NCBI RefSeq assembly: GCF_041260155.1
Contig: NC_091938.1
Location: 16,379,219 to 16,443,218, forward strand
Direction of reading: 5' to 3'
Length of the DNA: 64,000 nt
Source: Ptychodera flava
Lineage: Eukaryota; Hemichordata; Enteropneusta; Ptychoderidae
Position numbers and translations under genes: made by a program. Shown in pieces: positions 35,301-47,338 of this stretch. How positions within the stretch are numbered: the first letter of the stretch is position 1; every line of letters begins with the position of its first letter. The notes under the pieces were generated by a model. It was not told where the DNA came from. It was given only the letters and a program-made list of their open reading frames with translations, and made no database searches.

Positions 35301-38300
35301 AGGTACGCTTTTGGTGAAAACAAACTATCATCTCGTTTCTCAGGTCAGATTTGAATGGATACAATTACATGTAGTTTACTTCTATTTATTTCTGTTTTGC
35401 AGTCTGCGTAATAGTTGTTTTTGCTGGACATGCTTGAGAGACGCACCTACAAGAAATAGTCATTTGAATGTGATGTAGTGTGGGATAGGCGTTGGTTTAA
35501 TTGAAATCCTACTTAGTTCGTCCATTAAAAATAATATTGCCAAATCTTCAAAGGTATTCTTTTGATTTCCATTTTGATTTCCGACATCAGTCAACCCCAC
35601 TTTATTTAACATCTCTTTTTGTATTTAAGTAGGTTTTATCTGTAATAATGATGAGAGGTTTGAGTGCTCGTTAACGTTGGTAGTATTTTAATCCATTAAT
35701 AACAGTGTTTCGGGAGCTTTATCTTTCTCCATAGCAATGTCACATTCTAGGTGGTACTGTTGCGTTTGTAGTAAATTGTTGCAAATAAACAGCAAATGCA
35801 GGTGTACTATACTTCATATTTATTGTATCGATATTTTGCTATAAGTATGAGATGATTGTGATGAATAACTTGGAGTGTTGATTTCTCTTTCAGGAAACGA
35901 AACAAAAACAACAACTCCTAAAGAAGAGGGCACAGGAAGATGCAAAGCGAGCGCAAATGTTGCAGAGCCAGAAACTGCAAAAAAGGGAAGAGAAAAAGAA
36001 ACAGGTGAGACATATGAAAATTTCACCCCTTTGACAACGAATGGTACATTCCATTGTTTAAAATGGTGATGCTGAACCCGTATACACGAGAATGGGGAAG
36101 AACTGATCCAGTTGTAGAACCAGGTCATTCTCTAAACAGCCAAATCCTGTTTTTGTTTTTGTTTTTTCTCTCAAAACGCTGCTTAAATTTTCCATACAGT
36201 GTCAACATTGATATTGGCTATTAACTAGCGAATTTTGGACAATGTGTTTTGCACCTATGTTAACAGCCTCAGGCTGTGGTCGGAACCCTAGGTGACACGT
36301 GACTGGCAAAAGTGCAGCACTATCTTCTTGTATCTTTTGGGAATTTTTTGAAATATTTCGGTCATTTTTTTCGCATAGCAACATTAGAAATGCGACACCG
36401 TGTGAAATCATATTCGCAGTGTTCAGATATTCTTTTGCAAAATGATGTGAATATTCCCTTGTGTATGTCAGTTTTTTCATATTTTGTGAGGTTTTAACAC
36501 CAAAAGGAGTTCTGTCATTGCTCAAAGTTTGTTTACTTTCACAATCTAGTAATTATTATATCGGGTTTGAATCGCAACATCCTGGACTAACCTGGAAAAG
36601 AATTCAATGCTCAAAATTACTGGGCCAAATCATATTTTTACCGTTTACTCTGCGTACTGGTTCAGTCACATTCGCTGAAAGTATCGAGGTTGTGCAAAAC
36701 TGTGACCGGGACAGGGTTGGATGAGTACACAAATACTTGCCTGGTTAGTCGATGACAGCGCTTATTCCTGTCATACCTACTGAATATCGCTGTTCCTTGC
36801 AGTTGGAAGCTCGCTGGCAAAGACGTCAAAAATCCCTGGAACAACAGAGGAGGATGGAATTTGAAATTCGCAAAGCAGAAGAAATGCAACGCTTTAAAGG
36901 CATCCGAAGGAGAGATCATTCAATTAGAATGATGAGACAGGCACGAGAAGGTAATTTTTCAATGCTTTAAACTCTGGACTCTATAACCTGACATGCTCAT
37001 CCGTTTCTTGGCTCTTCAACGTAAAAGTGTACGCGTGTATGAGGCGGGGCGCATTGTTATGAAAGACAAATGTATTTATGTTCAAACATAAATTTGCTTC
37101 TTAAGATAGTAACATAGGCGCTGAAATATTGAAAAGTGGGTACCGGATATTTAAATCAGAAACTTAAGTCTACAAATGCAACAAAGTAGCCACGTGAAAA
37201 AGCTGCCAAACTTTGAATGCTAAAGTCATAGAGGCTTTAAAGGGATATAGTCGTCAGAACTGCGCTCAAAGGTCGTATGCGACCCATACGACCAATGTTA
37301 ACACTGTTATCCAAGGTACGATGGTGATTGATGAAAGTTAAAACATGTCTGTCATAATCTACATCGTATAATTTAAATCTTCATGTAACATTGTTCAATG
37401 TCAACACACACGATATCGCTTGTGGCCTTTATGCGCGACATTCCTGCGAAAATGACGTCATTGCCACAGCCTTTCATTTGCACTCCCTTTTGCAGGTACA
37501 TTCAACTCTATGACATAGGGGATACAGCTTGACCAAAAAGTTGGAAATAGGAGTTGCCTAACCATCCTGTTATTTCTAGTTCATTTTAAGTGTCTTAATC
37601 AATGTTCGTTGAAAATTTGTATGTTGTCTGAATTAGGTTCGCGTAGCTCCGAATGCATTGATGTTTAAACAATTCTGTGGCCATATATGCACGTCTGTAA
37701 ACTTGCAGTTTTTCACTCATGCAATATAATTTCTTGTAGAAACTTTTCAAAAGACAAAAGAAGCCAAGAGAAAGAGAGCTGAAGAAAAGGAACGACAATT
37801 GCAACAGAACCTTTCCTTAAAAGTAGAGGCTGCTCGGAAACGCTGGGAACAAGAAAGACAGCGCCAACGAAGTGAGAACTCTTTGAAAATATCTCTGGAT
37901 CTAGATTCCACCTGGAAGAGATAGTAACAGTATGAGACGGAGTTGCTGGCATTTTCAAAGTGAAAAGAAAGAGCAATGTTTTTCAATACACTTGTATTAT
38001 TATAATAGTTATATATAGCTATCTTGATATTCGAATCGAATAGCACTTGAACAGACTGTAAATTTCGTTCAGTTGCCACGGTTTCAAAAACAAGAAACAA
38101 AAACTTGTTTTCCATGGTGTCATTGATAAGTGGTGCAATGTCGTACAGCAATTGCCATGTCATATAGTCATGCTCTCATACGTCCATTACCGAAAAGTCA
38201 TCTTGCACAACCAACAGCAGCAACTGAAAATAAAACTTCATTTCTGGTAAAATATTTTTCGTTCACCGAAAGCTGTGCACAACTTATTCTTTCATCTATA

Positions 38301-41300
38301 AAGGGACTTGTTGTTTTAAGCAATATGAATAATATGCGACTATTCCATTTTAGGAGCTCGTGGGGTTATTTCCGCAGGCAAGGGAGCCCCCAGGAAACCC
38401 CTCCCTCTGAGTAGTAGCATCCGTAAAAGCAACTGGGATATAAGCGAGACCCTCCGAGCGATCACGATTCCAGAACCTACAACATTTCCAAAGGTAAGTT
38501 AAAAGTCTTTTACAGGTGTCTGAATACAACACTTATCGAGAAAACAATGTGTAGTCACATGGATGGAACAACTCGATCGTCTGTCAATATCAGAATGGGG
38601 CTTTTTGTTTGGGTGCTAGGCAGGTGCATGTCATTTAGGAACCAAGTTATTATTGGCCGATACATTCATAGAGGGACCTGTAAATGAATTTCTAAGCTTA
38701 CTTCCTCAAATGGTTTAGCAGTGTTCCTGGCATTGGCAAACACATTGCAGACCATGAAGCGACGAAGGTCTTCCAAGTCATTTCCAACATTTAATGAGGA
38801 GGAAACCTTCCAGTTTATCCTCAATCACATGTCAAATTGTTAATCTTTTCGATTAATGAATAATTAATTTATACAATATCTAACCACCAAAATTCAATGC
38901 AAAACTAATTACTTGAAAGTGAAACGGATCGTTCCTATTTTGTGACGTACATGCGTCTCCTTTGAAAAATTGAAATATAGGCATGCTAGAAGTGTATTTT
39001 TTCTGCGAGACAAGATCATCATGCAGCGTTGAATCTAGAACCCGGCCTTGAGTCATTAACGCGCAATGTCTTCAAAAGGAAGCGAAAAATTGTCAAGGCC
39101 ACCGGAATGGCGCCTAGAAAAAGCGCTAGCGTGAAGGTATAAAAGGTATGGCGACTTTACCTCATGCCCAAATATCGTTTTTGAGATTGTTTTTAAGCCA
39201 CATAGGAAAAAAATAATCCGTAAATTTGATATCACAAATCGATGGTATGATGCTGTTTCTAACGATTAAGTGATTGATGGATTAAGACAAAGCGTTGTGA
39301 GCTAAATAAATAGTGTTACCCTGTACCAACTAATTATCGTAGCGTTGATGAAATGGGTCGACTGTGACATTGCACGAACTGTAACTCCAAGTGAGTTTAC
39401 CCTCCCTATAGAAAGAATTGCCCAGCCATCGCGTTAAATGACAAACACCGTGTGCACGAAGGGAGGTACAGGGATGGCATTAGGAAAGCTATAAACATTT
39501 GTAAATGTAGAGGCATATGGCAGCATATGTACATGCATGGCGTACTTAACGATCAACATCAGTAATAGCGGAAAGTTTATTTTCCTGGCAATGCCGTTGA
39601 TTGAAATGATTGTAACTTTGAGAGCATAAATGATATCTAGGCTGTAGATTACTCGTACCTCTGAGCCAAATTTCACCAAAATGCATTGTTTATACTAAAG
39701 GGCCGGGTCGGCACCGCATCGACTTATTAATCTACAGGTTGGCGAGGTCCTGCAAATGATTCGTATCACAGCAAATATTGTAAAATAAGATGATAAAAGG
39801 AAAGATATAATCACAAAACATCAAGTGCAAAACTGTTTTTGCTACTTTGTAATCTTCGAGTAATCCAAGATGCAGACTGGATAATTACGGAACGAAAATA
39901 TCCTTTTCATTATCTGCTGTGAAAACAAGTTTATACAGATTGATTAGAGTGTTTATAGATTGGGTGACTTGAAAGAAAACATAATTAACTTCACATTGCT
40001 CTGTTTTGTTGTTTCAAATATCCTTGTAATGTTTTTAATGTAAACATCTTGCAAGCTTGTGCTTGGGCTATTATGGAAGCAATTTATTCCTGTGTCTGCT
40101 TCTAAAACTTGTAAACAATACAGCTCAATGACTATAGCTATAAGGGAATTATTAAAGTGAAGCGACAGAAAAGGAATATGGATAGTTGAATTATGTTTTT
40201 CGTAAATCATTTAAATGACATAGACAAGTGCTAAAATTGCGAAGAGTGCACGCTATACTAATCAGTTGTTGTGATACGCGGAGGCATCGCATGCAGTGTT
40301 GCCATCTCCGTCCTATCTCCACGATGTCAATTCCGTAAACAAAATGCAAATTCGTGCAAATAAATGCTGATTCTTAGTGGTTTTTTGCCACTCCTACAAA
40401 TTTCGGAATTACCGGGTTTAAGTTGAATTGGATACAAATTAGACTTCTATGGAAATTTGGAGAAAAAGTCATGTGTTCACACAATGGCTGAGTATCTGAA
40501 CTCGAGACGGGAAAGTACGTGGAAAAACAAAACGGTAAAACAAGTGTAGACTGACTGGGCAACTCTGTTTTTCCTGGTGCGTTTCAGAGATAAACCTCCA
40601 AAAATATATGTCATGGCCACATAATATTTCTGGACGGGACCCAAATGTCCCCTAGCCCTGCAATGCTAGATTAAACACTGAAGATGTGTGAATTAATAAC
40701 GGATAAACTATTGAAATTTCTTCAGGGATCTTCGCTTCCTCCCATCTCAAAAACATCTCCTTCAAAGGAAATCAAAATCGGTCCTGAGGTGAAGACAGGA
40801 ATAACAAGACCAATGGCATCCACCTTACCACGTCCAGAAGGGGAGAAAGGTACAAGCCAGGGTGACGGTAAAGACGAGACCGGAGAAGAAGCCAGCATTG
40901 AAGGTAGAAAGACAAGCACTAAGTTAGAAGGTGCGGAACTTGAAGAGGTTCTCAGCAAAATTGGACTCGTCGACTTCCATGGCGCAATATTCAAAGTTGA
41001 TGAGGAGACATCGGACGTATTGAGGCAGTAAGTTTTACTTTTGCTGAAGTCACATCAATTAATCGAATCGTATGCATGGTAAGACTTGAAGTATTACAAG
41101 TATGTGTCCACAGCTGCTCATTCACAATTTACAAATTTGTTGCAGGGAACCAAATTTGACAAACACCACCGACATGAGTATGGAGATTTCACAATCTGGC
41201 GAAAATTGACACTTAGTGAACAGAGAGTGTGGGTGCCTATCATTATGCATATCGTAGATACATAAAAGGAGAAAAAAAGAGCAGTTCAGATAGTTTGTAG

Positions 41301-44300
41301 GTAAAGGAGATGAATTACGATAAATTTACTTGTTACAAGTCTTTGTGCATTCCTAAATGATAGGAGTGGAAAACGAGTCAAAATACCGCCAATTTACCAA
41401 CGGTAAATTTGTATTTGCAGAGTTCTGAGTGAGATAGAAGACATGCATGGCTCTCCAAAACGTGTTTCATCAGAAGAGATGGATGAACTAGATGAAAAGG
41501 TTAGGAACATCAGGCTCATAAAATTTCGTTCTATGACAATATTTATTTCGCTCGAGATCGAAATTAGTGACAAAGTATTATTTGGGTATGGAGCGTATCG
41601 CTGGAGCACAGTTTAAATAATTACCAAGCAGTCCAGTTTATACTGTCAGGATTATTTGTTTCCACAGTTCCTCCAGTTGTTATAAATTTTGATTCTTCTC
41701 TTTAAAAAAAGGGGATGAATGTACCGAGACTTATTTTGCTTACTCAGCAGGAATAAACCGTCCATTTTTCATTGAATATTTCTTTCAGATTGGCAAACCC
41801 TATGAAAGTCCTTCCCTCGAGATGATTCGCTGCTGTGCAAAGGAAATTGTCAGATCTGTCCTTGAAACATCGATTGAAATAGTGAGGAAGATGCAGTTGG
41901 CCACAACTTCTGAAAATCTCTTCAAGATGAAGATGTATCTTCAAAAGATGCGATTGAATCTGTTGATGGTAAAGCAGAGGACCATGGTCCATCTCTTTCA
42001 GGCTTGGAGGCAATTGGTGATGGAGTCACCCAGCCAAACGATGACGCAACAATCATACAAAGCGATAATAAAGAGGCTATGCTAAATGTTGATGAAACAG
42101 CTCCATCAAGCAGTGGACATGCAGTAATATCAGATTTGCCGTCCGTCATCAACGTATTGCATGGTCACGGCTCGGGAAGCTTACATGGTGGTGTTGGCAT
42201 GCCAAGTGTCAGTGTCTTGTCAAGTGATGAAGAGGAAGAAAGCGAGGACGAAATTGTTGGGCTCGTCGAGAATGACGTCATTGGGCATCAGAGTATTGAT
42301 CAGATGGAAGGACCCATTGACTTCGACGAGGGCTTAGGAAGTGGAAGTGTAGCGACACTACTTTCAGAGAGAGAAATGGAAGGGTCTGCTATAATTATCA
42401 ATGAAGATGAAATAATTGAGCCACTGCGGGACAAAGAGGGTAACTTAGTGATCACTCCTTTAGTTCACCATAATGTTGTTCACTTGAAAGAAGACATAGT
42501 CGGAGAAAATCTTGGGGCAATTTCTGTGAAGGAAGGGGAAGCAGCGAAGGACCAGAGTGGCACTGGAGTGCCCGCAGCAAGGAATTCATTCCGTAATATC
42601 TTCAGACCAGATCTGACACACAGCAGAGGGTCAGCCCGATGCCTCCAACAGAAAATTGTGAGTTCTTGTATTTCCAGTGGTGTGTCGTCCCTGGCCAGTG
42701 ATAAAATCATGGAATTGGATGAAGATGCAGAGCCTCATGCAGGTGTCCTACCGCGTCATGACTCCTCGGAAACCATACTTAACGTTGCAGAAACGGAAGG
42801 AGTTTGTTATCTGCCAAAACGATACATCTATCAGACTGGGCAAGAAAAGTCTGACAGTGGTGGTGTCACCACCTGTACAAAAAATGGAAGTGGTGAAAAG
42901 GTGGCTGGACCAAGTGACAGTGATGGAAAGATGGCTGCTCCCAGTGAGCTTGGTGGAGAAGTGCTTGAAGCCAGTACTAGTGGTGAGAAAGTGGCTGCAC
43001 CAAGTGAAAGTGGTGGGAAAGTGACCTCAACCAGTGGCAGTGATGTGAAAACTGTTATATCCACTGGAAATGACAGAGAAACGGCCAGGACCAGCACCAC
43101 TGATGTGGAAGTTACCAAAACCAGCAGCAGTAATCTCAAAGACACCGCGACCAGAAGTGCTCTTGTTGAGATCGCCTGCAGAGACGAGACAATCACCAAA
43201 ACCAGCATTACTAGTCCTGCTGAGACTAGTAGCACCAGTTTAAAACATGGTAAGTCGACCAGCAGTGGCCAGAAATTAATCAAAAGTAGAAGTAGTGGCA
43301 TTAAAGTTACTGAGACCAGTGGCACCAGCCTAAAGGATGACAAGTCCACCAGTAGAACCAAGAAAGTCGCCAGAACTAGTAGTACTGGTGTGAAAGTTGC
43401 TGATACCAGCAGAACCTCTGTGAAAGGTGCCAAATTCAGCAGCAGTGATGTGAAAGTCACTAAAACAGCAAGTACTGGAGTGAAAGTCGGTGAGACAAGT
43501 GGCATCAGCGTGAAAGATGCAAAGTCCAGCACCAGCGACAAGAAATTTGTCAAAACCAGTAGCACTGGTGTGAAAGTTACCAAGACCAGTAGCAGTGGTT
43601 CCAAGGTTGCCAAAACTAGTGGCACCAGTATGAAACACGCCAGGTCAAGTAGCAGTGACAAAAAAGTTGCTAGAACCAGCAGTACTGGTATGAAAGTTGC
43701 CAAGACTAGCAGCACCAGTGCAAAACCTGCTAAGTCCAGTAGTACTGGTTTGAAAGTTAAAAAGACGAGTCAAAGTGGTTTGAAAGTTGCAAAGTCCAGT
43801 AGCAGTGGTGCGAAAACTACCAGAAGTGCTCAAAAAGTGACTGAGGCCAGTAGTGACCATAAGCAAATAGCAAAGACAGGGAGTCAAGTCACAGAAACTG
43901 GCAGCAGTGCTGGAAAACTTTCAGTTTCCTCTGGCACCAGTCAAAAAGATACTGCAAATGCTGTCAGTGGAAGCAAAATAGGAGACATCCCTACCAGTGA
44001 CACCAAAGTAGAGGACAGCCATGATGCCAAATCTGAAAAAAGTACCAGTGTCATCGAAACCACAGAAACTAGAGGAATTCATGACAGAAAGGATACCGAT
44101 ACAACATTGTCCCATACTAAATCACACAGTCATCCAGATGTTTCACAGCTTGAAAAGCTTGATACTGTCACTTCTGATAGTGATGAAGAGGAGAACGTTC
44201 TGAGACAGATCTACTCGTCTCACAGACATCTGAGGGAAAGACCGCCATCTCCGATTCCATCTGATGACAACATACGCAGGCCCAGCCATCAAGTATTCCA

Positions 44301-44619
44301 TCATGGATCTGCCCTCCTGTCACCAATTACATCTGAACTCTCCTTGACAGAAACAGATGGACCAGAGGGCACAGTGGACAGCAACGTCTCTGTTGACAGC
44401 CAAAGTGAACCACCATTGGAAGCCAGAGAAGGAGAAAGTGCTGTAGAAACAGGAGAGGTAGCAAAAACAGAGGAGGGAAGTTCACTGGAGACACACCCTG
44501 AGATCACGCAATCGAGTCATCTACCACCAGGGACTTCAGATAACACTGAAAGTGGCTCTCAACATAGCAGGCTTCACAGTGATTCTTCTTTGAAAGACAA
44601 GGAGGGAGCCGCATCTTGA
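28896..44619 (+). CDS. FSIP2-like (fibrous sheath-interacting protein 2 family) large coiled-coil protein
   Basis: Exons: 28896-31800, 33002-33160, 33622-33711, 34351-34502, 35161-35302, 35894-36004, 36803-36950, 37740-37871, 38354-38493, 40726-41027, 41421-41499, 41789-44619; about 2,400 residues. The exon 1 tail to exon 3 aligns with the N-terminus of mammalian FSIP2, a sperm-flagellum fibrous-sheath protein. Seen here: PLDCKVP, FVTTQLGEPLYRAP, KALHDPHLKNFF, IRDMLIRKGFIT, VKCSLPEINAYRAW. FSIP2, recalled from memory: PLGVKLP, FTTNFGEKLFRP, KSLHDPHLRAYY, GGYIT, CTLKEFNEYRQY. Exons 4-8 form a long basic/acidic coiled coil. Exon 1 adds about 900 Glu/Ser/Lys/Asp-rich residues. The last exon has Ser/Thr/Lys repeats. 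The frame shifts by one base in A runs at 30639-30644 and about 41915. The start is the first in-frame ATG after a stretch without conserved sequence. Family confidence is good, orthology only moderate. Confidence 0.85.
32279..32400. repeat. Polypurine GGGA/GA tract followed by GAGT repeats
   Basis: Runs of GGGAGGGAGGGAGG, then (GA)n, then TGAGTGAC units on the plus strand within intron 1 of the FSIP2-like gene. The G triplets every four bases could form G-quadruplex or triplex DNA. It is probably a simple repeat. Confidence 0.92.
33300..33480 (-). mobile_element. Possible LINE ORF2 fragment
   Basis: Minus-strand translation contains GGVITDRNIIAQSFVNFFTS, which resembles the segment between endonuclease and RT in LINE ORF2 (I.D...IA..F..FF.S). 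It is short and the surroundings show no RT motif, so the call is weak. Confidence 0.35.
34636..34730. mobile_element. Short TTAACCCTTTC..GAAAGGATTAA element
   Basis: TTAACCCTTTCCCCCCC on the left and GGTGGTGAAAGGATTAAT on the right form imperfect inverted ends around GGTCCAAATATG. Related ends occur near 19448 and 20470-20484 in BBS1 introns. It lies in an intron of the FSIP2-like gene. Confidence 0.5.
34790..35005 (-). other. Unassigned coding-like fragment in an intron
   Basis: The minus strand is open for about 70 codons without a stop (34995 down to about 34780) and is richer in GC and CpG than the surrounding intron. It includes IPRLSVVISSPTSIAKGV and FSSRLYKADLINEGGLKTIS. There is no start codon or splice-site context. 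I do not recognise the family; it may be a piece of an old mobile element or of a retrocopy. Confidence 0.4.
37237..37480 (+). mobile_element. TTAA-flanked MITE (AGGGATATAGTCGTCAGAAC), best-preserved copy
   Basis: TTAA at 37237-37240, then AGGGATATAGTCGTCAGAAC and about 200 bp shared with 13312-13439 (minus), 4762-5000 and 1910-2060. A matching right end was not found, so the end is approximate. It lies in an intron of the FSIP2-like gene. Confidence 0.55.
38494..40725 (+). other. 2.2-kb intron 9 of the FSIP2-like gene
   Basis: I see no conserved exon, repeat family or RNA gene in this interval. Splice sites at both ends are canonical (AAG/GTAAGT and TTCTTCAG/GG). Confidence 0.6.
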
Positions 44620-44859
44620 AGTGCCTCAGTTGAAAACAAAGATGGTGACAAAGTTAATGAAATTACTCTTTTTAAGGGATAAATATCCAGAATACTTGAT
44701 GTAAAGAGGGGCAAATTAGAGACATATATTACTTCTAAAATTGCTTCAACAGATTTTTACCACCAACAATTGTCACTGCTGGCTGACACATGCATGTAAC
44801 AACATGCACTGATACGGCATTATTTCTGATGTGATTAACAATGGCTTTGACTTTTCAGT

Positions 44860-44884
44860 AATAAACAGATGTATTATGAATAAA
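44860..44884 (+). terminator. Poly(A) signals of the FSIP2-like gene
   Basis: AATAAA occurs at 44860-44865 and 44879-44884, about 240-265 bp after the stop codon at 44617-44619. The transcript probably ends near 44900. Confidence 0.7.
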
Positions 44885-45123
44885 ACAATACTTCCATGGC
44901 ACAAGTAGAGTGACATAGTAATATGACATTAAACTGGTCCAATAATCATTTCCATTCAAGGTAATATATACTAGGTCTAACTGTTTCAATGGCCATACAC
45001 TTGATTGCACTCCTCATTCCTAAAGGTCATCCCATCTATGAGCGAAAGTAGTCATGAGAGTATACCCAGAATAACGTAATCCCACAACATATAAGTTGAT
45101 GTAAAATAAAATCACAGCTTGCC

Positions 45124-45240
45124 AGTATTTGCTAGCCTACAATCCTATTCCGTCTGCTTGTCTCCGTACCTCCGTCCCCACTTCCGGGGACGGAGGTACG
45201 GAGGCAAGCGGACGGAATAGGATTCTAGCCTAGTATTTGC
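45124..45240. mobile_element. 99-bp hairpin element with perfect 9-bp target duplication
   Basis: Arms 45141-45179 and 45187-45225 pair almost perfectly around a short centre (loop ACTTCCG). The element 45133-45231 is bounded by AGTATTTGC at 45124-45132 and 45232-45240. It has the same architecture as the elements at 13854 and 25539 but different arm sequence. Confidence 0.85.
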
Positions 45241-45330
45241 AGAACTATGATCTGATCAAATTGTACACTGTTCATCAGATAATTACCGACCAAGCAAGGG
45301 AATTTATTTGCGGGAGGCAGGTGACCACTT

Positions 45331-45661
45331 TGCCTGACATCTTGAGGGCAACCTGTCACCTGCTGCGAGGACAGTAAATTGCCATGTTTGTTGTATATTC
45401 AACTGTTGCAGGTGTATCTGTGTTCTATACTGATAAGAAAATACATTTGATTGTTCAATTCTTATTGAAAACCGGCAATTTGAATATACAACAAACATGG
45501 TAATATACTTTTGCCTGACATCCTGAGGGCAACCTGTCTCCTGCTGCAAGGAAAGTATTATTACCATGTTTGTTGTATATTCACATTGCTGGTTTTCAAT
45601 GAGAATTGAATAATCAAATTTATTTTTCTTATCAGTATAGAACACAGACACACCTGCAACA
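45331..45661. repeat. Complex fold-back repeat cluster
   Basis: A direct repeat of about 70 bp joins 45331-45400 and 45512-45582 (TGCCTGACATC, GAGGGCAACCTGTC). An inverted repeat of about 72 bp joins 45405-45477 and 45590-45661 (TTCTATACTGATAAGAAAA and its complement). The motif CCATGTTTGTTGTATATTC occurs three times, twice plus and once minus. This looks like an element that duplicated and inverted within itself. No transposase is present. Confidence 0.8.
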
Positions 45662-47338
45662 GATGAATAATATTGAAATATTCAGTGTTCTTCCCCAGAG
45701 CAATTAAAGCATTGTGGCTAATACTCTTCAATTTTGGTAAAACAATAGAAAATCAAAGTCATAGCAAAATAATTCTATTAATATGCAAATTAACTGCCAT
45801 GCTATCAGAAATTCCTGGGGGAAGAACTCGCTATTCTCCCAGACTTGTGGGTTTTAATCAATTCACTTAATGTATACACTTAAACATGTGCGTATGACAG
45901 TCATTGCATGTCATTCCCACTACACAGAAAACATTTTTACCCACTATTTTAAAAGTATTTTCTAGGCATAATCCTGATAATTGACAAACATGCTCACTGT
46001 GCCTTTTGTTTGATTCTCATCAAGTATAATGTGCTGGGCAAATGACAAAATGTTTGGGTGGAGAAGCAAGCAAAGTCAGGATTTTTATTTGGTCTGCAAC
46101 ACCATCAAAAACTTCCACAGAAACAACTGAGCAAATGACATTTGAAAGTAATTATAGAATATCTTTCAAACTTGGTAGATGTTTGTGTGCAAAAAGTTCT
46201 ATGGGCCCAGATAATGAGAGATACATCACTTATAAATGAACCAGAAATAATGAGAACTTTACCACTGCTGAAATGGTGCATATTTGTCAGGAACACCCTG
46301 TGGCATGACATATCCTGTATTATATCATACCAGTATATTGATGGTGCAAATAAAATGATCTGATTGGTCGAGATGTTAAAATAACTGTGTTATAATCATG
46401 ATATAGCATGTTGTAACACGTGCGAACTCTTATCTAGAGAAAATTTTGTTTTTCGAAAAATGTCCACATAGTGTTATGATATCATAGCAATAAACCTCCC
46501 CAGGGATGGTTATACTACTTTATTTTAACCATTTCACTCCATATACGCAATCCCCTGTTCATATATATGTTGTGAACTGGTCAAAATCTTGTGATATACT
46601 GGTGTGGTTTATTGCTTAAATAACAAATATTGTTAAGCAATGTATTGCATATATGGCAGCAGAAAGTGCAGGGATTGTGTCTATGTGGTGAAATAGCATA
46701 TTTGGTAGTATTGTGCACTCTGTCGGAAGATCGTACTTCTGTATATTAAGTTCACCAAGTTTGTTGTAGAAATCATTATAATCCAACAACTGAAACGACT
46801 GATGATTGGACCATACAGTCATCCATACATTAAAAGCCTGGCATAAATGAAGACCATATTATGGTACAAGGGTCTATATTTCTTTAATTCAACATTAAAA
46901 TCAAGTAAAAGCATACTTGAACGGCAAAAAGAGAGTATCAATGCATCTGTAGCTGTGATACAGTAACATATTGTGGAACAAAACGTGATTGCTGATCTGT
47001 TCATTGGGACTATGAAATAGCTGACAGTTCATGTTTGTGAAATATACAAAGTACTTGTCATGTGATTGGATTCCCTTGGTATGAAACAGACCACAAAAAT
47101 ACAGTTATGCATTATGTATACATGTTAAATACAGTGAACAGTTATTCAAGAATGGGTACAAAAGTTCAGATTTGGAAATATTTTTTGAAACTTTTTGACC
47201 CACCATTAACTTTGCTTTCAGGGTTTCATGTACACATGAATTAGTGTAAAGAAGAGCAAGAAATAACTGAGCAAACTCCTTGTTAACCTAATACAGATAG
47301 ATAAAGTCATTGAAAGTATTCGTAAGGTGTAAAATATA

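Larger units (their letters stand above)
44900..47338. other. Intergenic region between convergent FSIP2-like and PNO1 3' ends
   Basis: It holds a 99-bp hairpin element (45133-45231) and a fold-back repeat cluster (45331-45661). A minus-strand AATAAA near 46607 is a candidate PNO1 poly(A) signal. The rest shows no gene. Confidence 0.6.

Noticed and set aside
42831-43715. Long minus-strand frames opposite the FSIP2-like last exon.
   Set aside because: They are shadows of the repetitive Ser/Thr/Lys coding strand; the plus frame has the splice context and stop.
45304-45651. A 115-codon minus-strand open frame.
   Set aside because: It coincides exactly with the fold-back repeats and its protein repeats itself accordingly; there is no codon or homology support.
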